Translations under genes and position numbers: made by a program
In this document: positions 9,888 through 16,654 of the stretch, piece after piece
Position numbering within the stretch: the stretch's first letter is position 1
Layout: every line of letters begins with the position of its first letter
The notes under the pieces: generated by a model
The model's input: the letters and a program-made list of their open reading frames with translations, nothing else
What the model was told of the DNA's origin: nothing
The model's database searches: none
Assembly (NCBI RefSeq): GCF_014649115.1
Contig: NZ_BMSK01000031.1
Coordinates: 17,253-81,252, forward strand
Direction of reading: 5' to 3'
DNA: 64,000 nucleotides
Origin: Streptomyces eurythermus
Lineage (GTDB): Bacteria > Actinomycetota > Actinomycetes > Streptomycetales > Streptomycetaceae

Positions 9888-10564
9888 CGGTGCTGCACCT
9901 GGCCGACGAGACGGAGGCGGCGGACCTCGCCGCCTTCCTCTCCCGGCTGCTCCACTACGACCGTGGGGCCGCGGTGCGCCTGAAGGCGGCCGGCACGGCA
10001 CTCGCCGTCTTCGGCCGGCCGCCCTCCTTCGAGGTGCTGGCCGTCCGCGCGGTGCGGCTGGCCAAGCCGTACGAGGACGGGCTCGACGCCACCCTGGACG
10101 TGACCGTCTCCGCCGGCGAGCTGCTGGAGTCCGTGGACGAGCGGGCGGCCACCGCCGCCGTCCCGGACCCGGTCACCGGTCCGCCGTGGGCCGGGCTGCT
10201 GCCGCCGCGCGCCGGCTGGCGGCCCGAGCCGGGACTGCCCGCGCCGGACGCGCTGCGCGCCACGGTCGCCGCCGCGGTGGCCGAATTCCGCTCCCGCACC
10301 GAGGAACTGGCACCCGAGGCCCGTACCCGCGCGGAGCTGGACCGGATCGGGCGGGACATCTGGTCCCGGCGGATCGAGGGCACCGGACTGCCGGTGCGGG
10401 CCGTGCACGCGGCCCAGTCCCTGGGCTTCCTGCGGCCGGGCACCGGGCCCGGTGACACCGGGCTGTTCTCCTCGGGGTCGTGGCTGCGGCTGCGGACGCC
10501 GTACGGCTCGGTGGCCGTACGGCAGGCGGGGCCGCTCGGGTCCCTCGGGGTCAGCGTGCGCTGA
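9884..10564 (+). CDS. Conserved hypothetical protein coupled to the thioesterase
   Basis: Protein of 226 residues starting at ATG 9884 inside the thioesterase stop (ATGA overlap). It opens with MTVLHLADETEAADLAAFLSRL and contains no signal peptide or membrane helix. The segment RWELL-like aromatic motifs expected of known enzymes are absent; I see only an alternating alpha/beta pattern and a C-terminal SWLRLRTPYGSVAVRQAGPL that looks like a beta-hairpin. In Streptomyces this gene commonly follows ettA and the thioesterase, which suggests a housekeeping but unknown role. Very high third-position G+C supports it being a real gene. Confidence 0.75.
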   Translation: MTVLHLADETEAADLAAFLSRLLHYDRGAAVRLKAAGTALAVFGRPPSFEVLAVRAVRLAKPYEDGLDATLDVTVSAGELLESVDERAATAAVPDPVTGPPWAGLLPPRAGWRPEPGLPAPDALRATVAAAVAEFRSRTEELAPEARTRAELDRIGRDIWSRRIEGTGLPVRAVHAAQSLGFLRPGTGPGDTGLFSSGSWLRLRTPYGSVAVRQAGPLGSLGVSVR

Positions 10565-10594
10565 GCCGCACCGGGGCCCGACGCCGCACCCGGC

Positions 10595-10999
10595 TCAGCC
10601 GGGGGAGTTCACCATCGACGCGGCGGCGTACGTCAGGTAGTTCCACAGGGTGCGCTCGTGCTCCTCGGACAGACCCAGTTCCTCGACCGCCACCCGCATG
10701 TGCCGCAGCCAGGCGTCGTGCGCCGCCCGGTCCACGGTGAACGGGGCGTGCCGCATGCGCAGCCGGGGATGGCCGCGGTTGTCGCTGTAGGTCGTGGGGC
10801 CGCCCCAGTACTGCATCAGGAACAGGGCCAGCCGCTCCTCGGCCGGGCCCAGGTCCTCCTCCGGGTACATCGGCCGCAGGAGCGGGTCCTCGGCGACTCC
10901 CTCGTAGAAACGGTGGACGAGCCGGCGGAAGGTCTCCTCCCCGCCGACCTGCTCGTAGAAGGTCTGCTCCTGAAGCGTGCCGCGCCGAATCTCATTCAC
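10595..10999 (-). CDS. glbO: Group II truncated haemoglobin (trHbO)
   Basis: Haem protein of 134 residues with the 2-on-2 globin fold. Visible landmarks: Tyr32 (FYEGV, position B10), Tyr45 (CD1), proximal His84 in LRMRHAPF, and Trp97 (DAWLRHM, position G8), the residue that defines groups II and III. The family binds O2 and NO and is proposed to act in oxygen delivery to terminal oxidases or in NO and peroxide detoxification. It ends 30 bases from the stop of the convergent hypothetical gene. A divergent methyltransferase gene starts about 105 bases from its start, so both promoters lie in that gap. Confidence 0.93.
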   Translation of the reverse strand: MNEIRRGTLQEQTFYEQVGGEETFRRLVHRFYEGVAEDPLLRPMYPEEDLGPAEERLALFLMQYWGGPTTYSDNRGHPRLRMRHAPFTVDRAAHDAWLRHMRVAVEELGLSEEHERTLWNYLTYAAASMVNSPG

Positions 11000-11070
11000 C
11001 CGTCTATCGTCTCAGACCCGGTGACCCAGGACGGAAGACTTAGGACCGCCCCGTGCGGGGGCCGCCCGCC

Positions 11071-11110
11071 CCTCCTGTGGACACAGGGCCCCTACTGTGG
11101 ACACATGGGC
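11071..11110. repeat. 20-bp tandem duplication covering a start codon
   Basis: Two adjacent 20-base copies (11071-11090 and 11091-11110) match at 17 of 20 positions and share CTGTGGACACA. The second copy contains the ATG of the methyltransferase gene. It could be an operator, a start-site duplication, or chance. Confidence 0.6.
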
Positions 11111-12079
11111 TACGACACCGGCACCGAGGCTCTCGCCGACGCGGCGCGGGCCGAACTGGTGCGGCGCATCGACGCCGACGGGGCCTGGGCGGACGACCCG
11201 GTGTGGCGGGAGGCGTTCGCGGCGGTGCCCCGGCACCTGTTCGTGCCGTACTACTACGTCCCCGGGCCGCGCGGGTACGAGCGCCGCTGGGGCGAGAGCC
11301 CCGAGCCGGCGGCCAGGGAACGCTGGGTGCGCGGCGCCTACGCGGACGTGCCGCTGGCCACCCGGCTGCGCGACGGCGAGCTGGTCTCCTCCAGCAGCCA
11401 GCCCTCCCTGATGGCCCGGATGCTGGTCGCCCTGCGCGTCGAGGACGGCGACCGGGTCCTGGAGGTGGGCGCCGGCACCGGCTACAACGCGGCCCTGCTC
11501 GCCCACCGGCTCGGCGACGGCGGCCTGGTGACCACCGTCGACCTGGAACCGGAGATCACCGAGTCGGCCCGGCGGCACCTCGCGGCGGCCGGCTACCACC
11601 CGGCCGTGGTCACCGGCGACGGGGCGCGCGGAGTGCCCGAACGCGCCCCCTACGACCGGATCATCGCCACCTGCGAGCTGTGCGCGGTGCCGCGCGCCTG
11701 GCTCGCCCAGTGCCGCCCCGGCGCGCGCGTCCTCACCCCGCTCGCCACCGGACTGCTCGCCCTGACCGTGCGGGACGCGGAGCACGCCGAGGGCCGCTTC
11801 CTGCCCGGGGCCGTCTTCTTCGTGCCGCTGCGCGGCCAGGGCCGGGCCGGAGCCGGGAGCGTCAGCCTGGCCGGACTGCCCGCCCGGGCCCGCGAGCAGG
11901 AGCCGCTGCGCTTCCTGCTCGAGCTGACCCGCGGCGCCCTCGGCCCCCGGGAGGCGTACGCGCTGTGGGAGCGCGAGGGCGAGCCCGGCCGCGGCCGCTA
12001 CGGCGTCACGGTCCGCGGCGAGCACGCCTGGGCCTGGCTGGACGACCCTGAGGGGCCGTACGCCTGGCCGCTGTCCTGA
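11105..12079 (+). CDS. Class I SAM-dependent methyltransferase, PIMT-like
   Basis: Protein of 324 residues. The SAM-binding motif I is VLEVGAGTGYNAALLA, preceded by SSSSQPSLMARML, which corresponds to the ISxPxxxAxM region of protein-L-isoaspartate O-methyltransferases; VVTGDGARGVPERAPYDRII is motif II and post-II. The N-terminal 60 residues (PRHLFVPYYYVPG) and an extra C-terminal beta-rich part make it longer than classical PCMT (about 210), as in the actinobacterial PIMT-like methyltransferases, some of which modify RiPP precursors. No precursor gene is adjacent, so protein repair is the default guess. The start ATG 11105 lacks a good ribosome-binding site and lies within a 20-bp tandem duplication; leaderless translation is possible. 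It converges on the FHA gene with only 6 bases between stops. Confidence 0.85.
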   Translation: MGYDTGTEALADAARAELVRRIDADGAWADDPVWREAFAAVPRHLFVPYYYVPGPRGYERRWGESPEPAARERWVRGAYADVPLATRLRDGELVSSSSQPSLMARMLVALRVEDGDRVLEVGAGTGYNAALLAHRLGDGGLVTTVDLEPEITESARRHLAAAGYHPAVVTGDGARGVPERAPYDRIIATCELCAVPRAWLAQCRPGARVLTPLATGLLALTVRDAEHAEGRFLPGAVFFVPLRGQGRAGAGSVSLAGLPARAREQEPLRFLLELTRGALGPREAYALWEREGEPGRGRYGVTVRGEHAWAWLDDPEGPYAWPLS

Positions 12080-12085
12080 GCGCGG

Positions 12086-13873
12086 TCAGCCCCGGCGGAC
12101 GGTGATCGTCGTCCAGGCGCCCACGTGCACCCGGTCACCGTCCTGGAGCGGGACCGGCACGAACGGCTGGATCGGCTCCTCGGACATGTTGACGGTGGTG
12201 CCGTTGGTCGAGTTCTGGTCGACGACCGCCCAGCTGCCGTCCGGCTGCTGCACCAGCATGGCGTGCTGGTGCGAGACGCCCGGGTCCTCCGGCGGCACCG
12301 ACAGGTCGATGTCCGGGGTGTCGCCGGTGGAGTGCCGGCGGCGCCCGATGGTCACCTGGTTGCCGGTGAGCGTGCGCTGCTGCTCGGGCGAGTACGCGGG
12401 CAGGTTCAGGCCCGCGGCCTCGGGGCCGGAGCGCTGCATCATCGCCATGAAGTACTCGCGGTCCGGGCCGATGGTCGCGGTCCAGGTGCCCGACCGGGCG
12501 CCCTGGGACTGGGACTGGTGCGGGGCCTGGGGCGCCTGCGGGGCCTGGGCCTGCTGAGGTGCCTGCGGGAACCCGCCCGGTCCGCCCGGTCCGCCCGGTC
12601 GTCCGCCGGGACCGCCCTGTCCGGGCGGTGCCTGGGTGGCGCCGGGATGCGGGTAGCCGTAGCCGCCGCCCTGGCCGCCGGTGTCCTGGCCCGGGCCGCC
12701 GGACGACGGCGGGGAGATCACCCAGTCGTCCTCACCGGCCGGGGGCCGGCGGTTCCCGCGCGGGAACGCGGGCGGGGCGGGCGGAGCCGAGGCACCGGCC
12801 TGCTGGAACGCCTGCGGCGCGCCGCCGGGACCGCCGGGTCCGCCCGGACCGGGCGGGGGCGGAACCGGACGCGAGGGGTCCCCGCCGAAGCCGGAGGGAC
12901 CGGGGCCGCCAGGGCCGCCGGGAGCACCGGGACCCGACGGGCCGCCGGGACGGGAGGGATTGCCGGGACCCTGCCCCGGACCGCCGCCGAACCCGGACGG
13001 GCCGGACGGACCGGAGGGACCGCCGGAACCGGGACCCTGCCCCGGACCGCCGCCGAACCCCGACGGACCGGAGGGAGCACCGCCCCCCGGGCCCTGCCCG
13101 GGACCGCCGCCGAAGCCGGACGGCGGCCCCGCCGGACGACCGGCACCGGGACCACCGGGACCACCGGGACCGGCCGGACCCCCGGGACCACCAGGACCCC
13201 CGGGACCACCGGCACCAGGACCACCGGGCTGCTGACCGGGGAACCCACCGGGACCGGCACCCTGCCCCGGGAACCCGCCGGGACCGGACGCGCCACCGGC
13301 ACCGGGACCACCGGCGCCAGGCCCATTGGGCCCACCGGGACCACCAGGCCCCTGTCCGAACCCCTGCGGGGGCGCGGGCGGGCGGCGGTCGCCGGGCGGG
13401 AAGGGCGGCCGGCCCGAGGGGCCGGGGCCGAACGGGGTCGGGCCCGACGGCTCGCTGCCGAAGGACGGGATCGGTTCGGCGGGCCGGTTCACCTGCGAGG
13501 GCCGGGAGCCCTGGTACTCGTACCCGTCACCGCCGCCGTAGGTCGCGCTGGGCGGCTGGAACCGGGGCTGCGGCGGGCGCGGCGCGGCCGGGGTGTACGA
13601 GGTCGCCGTGTTGGTCAGGAAGTTCCACCGGCACTCCTCGCAGAACGGCGCGCCGCCCTCGCGGGGCGTACGGCACTGCGGGCACAGCTCCGGTTCGGGG
13701 TCGGCCGCGGCGGGACCGGGCCGGCCGGGCGCACCGGCGGGCGGCGGGAAGCCGTAGCCGCCGGCGCCCGGGGGCGGCGGCGGGGGCGGAGGTACGGCAC
13801 CGGCCATGCGGTGACCGCAGACCTCGCACCAGTCGTCGGAACCCGACTGGTGTCCGTTCGGGCAGGTCGGCAT
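12086..13873 (-). CDS. FHA-domain protein with zinc ribbons and Gly/Pro-rich linker
   Basis: Phosphothreonine-binding protein of 595 residues. Order: zinc ribbon 1 at the N-terminus (CPNGH ... CEVCGH), a second CxxC pair (CPQCRT ... CEECRW, about residues 63-83), a roughly 350-residue Gly/Pro-rich low-complexity linker with collagen-like GPGG repeats, then a C-terminal FHA domain (VTIGRRRHS, GVSHQHAMLV, DQNSTNGTTV). The FHA core residues Arg, Ser, His, Asn are all present. It is the last gene of the PknG-like operon. In mycobacteria and corynebacteria PknG phosphorylates the FHA proteins GarA/OdhI to control 2-oxoglutarate flux; this protein is much larger and lacks the short ETTS-type N-terminal peptide, so it is not a simple GarA orthologue. 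Inference: reader of phosphorylation by the operon kinase. Confidence 0.88.
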   Translation of the reverse strand: MPTCPNGHQSGSDDWCEVCGHRMAGAVPPPPPPPPGAGGYGFPPPAGAPGRPGPAAADPEPELCPQCRTPREGGAPFCEECRWNFLTNTATSYTPAAPRPPQPRFQPPSATYGGGDGYEYQGSRPSQVNRPAEPIPSFGSEPSGPTPFGPGPSGRPPFPPGDRRPPAPPQGFGQGPGGPGGPNGPGAGGPGAGGASGPGGFPGQGAGPGGFPGQQPGGPGAGGPGGPGGPGGPAGPGGPGGPGAGRPAGPPSGFGGGPGQGPGGGAPSGPSGFGGGPGQGPGSGGPSGPSGPSGFGGGPGQGPGNPSRPGGPSGPGAPGGPGGPGPSGFGGDPSRPVPPPPGPGGPGGPGGAPQAFQQAGASAPPAPPAFPRGNRRPPAGEDDWVISPPSSGGPGQDTGGQGGGYGYPHPGATQAPPGQGGPGGRPGGPGGPGGFPQAPQQAQAPQAPQAPHQSQSQGARSGTWTATIGPDREYFMAMMQRSGPEAAGLNLPAYSPEQQRTLTGNQVTIGRRRHSTGDTPDIDLSVPPEDPGVSHQHAMLVQQPDGSWAVVDQNSTNGTTVNMSEEPIQPFVPVPLQDGDRVHVGAWTTITVRRG

Positions 13874-13907
13874 GTCGGTGCTTCCCCTTCTCCTACGCTC
13901 TGGAGGG

Positions 13908-15248
13908 TCACTTCTTCACACGGACGGTCTTGGTGGACCGGGTCTCCAGAGTCATCTCGTCGGCCTCCGTGACCCTCGTCTTCAACCGCACAGTACCTGT
14001 CGCGGCGTCGACCACGTCCACCACCTTCGCAAGCAGTTTCGCAGTATCGGCGTTGCCGGAGGCGTTCGCGAGCTGAACCGCCCTCCCCAGTTTGGCCGTT
14101 GCTCCATCGAAATCGCCCGCTTTGCGCAGGTCGATACCCTGCTGGATGACTTGTGCCAGTTCGGCCTGCCCGGTGTAGTGGGCGACTTGGGGGCTCATGG
14201 CGGTCGAGGCCGCCGCGTCGTCGGTCCACACGGCCCGTACGAGGCCCTGCGCGCCGAGGTTCTGTACCGTTCCGTCCGGTTGCGGGACCACCAGGGAGAC
14301 CCGCGCCGCCAGCATCTCCTGGCCCAGTCCGGCCGGCGGGACCGTCACGGACAGGTGGTAGTCGCGGGACTCGTCGCCCCAGGATCCGGTCGGATAGTCC
14401 CCGGCGCGCGGCCCGGCCTCGGTGCGACGGTGCGTCAAGTCCTCGACGGCGGGCGCGACTTGCTTGACGAACCGGAGGGCCGCCCCGGCCGGCGTCCACA
14501 CCCGCAGGGCGACGTCGGCGACCTCCTTGCCCATCGCCGTCTCCATCATCCGCGTGAAGTCGGCGGCGAGCCCGGCCGGATCGGCGACGATGTCGGCGGT
14601 GCCGAGCAGCGCCGAGGCGATGCCTGTGACTTCTTTCACGTCCCAGTCCGTGCCCACGCCCCGCGCGTCACAGGTGAACCGGCCCGCGCAGGCGTCCAGG
14701 GTGGCCCGCAGGTCCGCGGGCGACTCGTGTTCGTTGCGGCCGTCGGTGAGCAGGATGCCGTGCCGGAGGGTGACGTCCGCCGCGGACAGCAGCCGGTCGG
14801 CGAGCCGCAGCCAGGTGCCGATGGCCGTGCCGCCGCCCGCGCTCAGCCGGCGCAGTGCCTGCTTGGCCTGCTCGCGGGTGGTGGCGTCGGCGACCGCGAG
14901 CCGCCCGCCGCCCGGGTAGACCTCCTGGGCGACGTGGGTGCCGCCGATCACCGCGAACCGGGTGCCGTCGCGCAGGGTGTCGATCGCGGCGGCCGTGGCC
15001 TCCCGGGCGCCGCGCATCTTCGCGGGCGGGTACTCCATGGAGCCCGAGCAGTCGACCATGACCGCCACCGCGGCGCAGGGCCGCCCCGGCGGCACGAGGG
15101 CGCCGCCGAGGGTGCCGCCGCCGGTCGCGGTCACCGTCACTATGGCGTCGACCTGGCTGCCGCCCTCGGGCAGGTACTCGTTCTGGTAGACGTCCACCGA
15201 GAACCGCGGTCCGTCCGGCTTCGCGAAATTGGCCATGCTGTGACGCAT
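13908..15248 (-). CDS. VWA-domain protein in the kinase operon
   Basis: Protein of 446 residues with a von Willebrand factor A domain: MIDAS motif DCSGS (Asp66, Ser68, Ser70 from ATG 15248), a Thr in GGGTAIGTW and Asp in LLTDGRNE complete the metal site. A C-terminal all-beta part (YHLSVTVPPAGLG) and a last helical repeat-like segment (AHYTGQAELAQVIQQGIDL) follow. No signal peptide, so cytoplasmic. ATG 15236 (MANFAKPDG) is an alternative start; GAGGGGG is nearly adjacent to ATG 15248 and 13 bases from 15236. It lies 34 bases upstream of the FHA gene and 103 bases downstream of the PP2C gene. Metal-dependent partner binding is the family role; the partner is unknown. Confidence 0.88.
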   Translation of the reverse strand: MRHSMANFAKPDGPRFSVDVYQNEYLPEGGSQVDAIVTVTATGGGTLGGALVPPGRPCAAVAVMVDCSGSMEYPPAKMRGAREATAAAIDTLRDGTRFAVIGGTHVAQEVYPGGGRLAVADATTREQAKQALRRLSAGGGTAIGTWLRLADRLLSAADVTLRHGILLTDGRNEHESPADLRATLDACAGRFTCDARGVGTDWDVKEVTGIASALLGTADIVADPAGLAADFTRMMETAMGKEVADVALRVWTPAGAALRFVKQVAPAVEDLTHRRTEAGPRAGDYPTGSWGDESRDYHLSVTVPPAGLGQEMLAARVSLVVPQPDGTVQNLGAQGLVRAVWTDDAAASTAMSPQVAHYTGQAELAQVIQQGIDLRKAGDFDGATAKLGRAVQLANASGNADTAKLLAKVVDVVDAATGTVRLKTRVTEADEMTLETRSTKTVRVKK

Positions 15249-15351
15249 CCCCCTCGATTGCCTCGCCCACGCCGGGCGCCGGCCGCGAGCGGACCGGTCC
15301 CCTCCGGTCCGCCCCGGCTTCCCCGTGCCGCAGTCCCGAGGGCTACGGCCT

Positions 15352-16650
15352 TCAGGCCGATCCTGCCCCCTGCGGCGGCGCCGGGAACGGCAGTACCGCC
15401 ACTGTTACGTTGTCGTGGCCCCCGCCGTCCAGGGCGTGCCCGACCAGCACTCGGGCGCCGTGCAGCGGGCGGGTCGCCGCGTCCGGCGGGACGACCTCGG
15501 ACATCTCCTCGGCCGTCTCGGCGTAGTTCCACAGTCCGTCGGTGCACACCACCACCGCGCCGGGCCGGTCCGGTCGGAAGCAGGCGGTGTGCGGCTCCAG
15601 TTCGTAGGCGTCCGCGCCGAGCCAGCCGGTGATCGCGTGGGCCCGCTCGTCGGCGTACGCCTCGGCCTCGCTCATCAGTCCGGCGGCCACCATCTGCGCG
15701 GCCCAGGAGTCGTCCTCGGTGAGCCGGGCGGACGGCGCGGTGCGGTCGGTGGGCACCCAGTAGACCCGGCTGTCACCGACCCAGCCGACGACCAGCAGCC
15801 CGGAGGTGACCACCGCGCCGACGATCGTGCAGGCCGGCGCGTTCTGGTGCGGGGCGTGCTCGCGGGCCGTGGCGGGTTCGTCGGCGAGCGCGTTGACGGC
15901 GTGCGCGGCGGCGACGATCGCCTCGTGCATCGCCGCCTGCGGGTGGGTGCCGCGCGGCAGCGCGGCCAGCAGGGTGTCGCCGGCCGCCCGGGAGGCGGCC
16001 AGCGAGGCGGCGTCGGGGCGGGTCGCGGAGGACACGCCGTCGCAGACGATCGCCAGCGCCGCCGGGGTGCCGTCGGGCAGCGTGGTGTGGCCGACGGCGA
16101 ACGCGTCCTCGTTGCGGTGGTGGCGCAGTCCGCGGTCGCTGACGGCCGCGACCGGGCCCGTCTCCCGCTCCAGGTGGTCGCGTTCGCGGGGCTGGGCGTG
16201 CCCGCAGTTCTCGCAGTAGCCGTCGTCGTCGACCCGGCCCGTGCGGCAGGCCACGCACAGCCGGGCCGCGGCGGCCGGGGCGGCCAGCCGCGGGTCGGGC
16301 GCCTGCAACGGGTACTCGTCGGGCTCCGCCGGCCGGTCGAAGCGCACCCCGGAACCGGCGGACCGCTCGTCCTCGGGTTCCTGTCCGTGCGGCGGGGTGC
16401 CGCCCGCGCCGGGGCCCGGCGGATCCGTCTCGGGCGCCGGCGCGGGATCGGCGGACCGGGGGGCGGGCCGTTCCGTTCCGTTCCCCGGCTCGGCGGTACC
16501 GGTCATGGGGAGCGTCGGATGGTCCTGCGGCGGTGCGGGCACCACCGAAAGGTCGTATCCGCACGCTCCGCAGAACAGGTCACCCGGCTCCACCGGTTCC
16601 GCGCAGCTCGGGCACTTCGGCAGTGCGGCCTGCCGGGGCATCTGCGACAT
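15352..16650 (-). CDS. PP2C-family Ser/Thr phosphatase with zinc ribbons
   Basis: Protein of 432 residues. ATG 16650 lies 5 bases after the kinase stop, so translation is probably coupled. N-terminal zinc ribbon (CPSCAEPVEPGDLFCGACG), a Pro/Ala/Glu-rich linker, a second ribbon (CVACRTGRVDDDGYCENCGH, 20 residues), then a PPM/PP2C catalytic domain: SDRGLRHHRNEDAF, VCDGVSS with the metal-binding Asp-Gly, GWVGDSRVYWV, CTDGLWNY and GGHDNVTVAVLPF. All metal-binding Asp residues expected of a bacterial PP2C are seen. Cytoplasmic, without a membrane anchor, unlike mycobacterial PstP. Its place directly behind the PknG-like kinase gene suggests it reverses that kinase's output. Confidence 0.92.
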   Translation of the reverse strand: MSQMPRQAALPKCPSCAEPVEPGDLFCGACGYDLSVVPAPPQDHPTLPMTGTAEPGNGTERPAPRSADPAPAPETDPPGPGAGGTPPHGQEPEDERSAGSGVRFDRPAEPDEYPLQAPDPRLAAPAAAARLCVACRTGRVDDDGYCENCGHAQPRERDHLERETGPVAAVSDRGLRHHRNEDAFAVGHTTLPDGTPAALAIVCDGVSSATRPDAASLAASRAAGDTLLAALPRGTHPQAAMHEAIVAAAHAVNALADEPATAREHAPHQNAPACTIVGAVVTSGLLVVGWVGDSRVYWVPTDRTAPSARLTEDDSWAAQMVAAGLMSEAEAYADERAHAITGWLGADAYELEPHTACFRPDRPGAVVVCTDGLWNYAETAEEMSEVVPPDAATRPLHGARVLVGHALDGGGHDNVTVAVLPFPAPPQGAGSA

Positions 16651-16654
16651 CGAC

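Noticed and set aside
12125..13972. Long plus-strand open frames opposite the FHA gene
   Set aside because: They arise from the G+C-rich repeats of the linker region and give Arg/Thr/Gly-rich translations without any domain.
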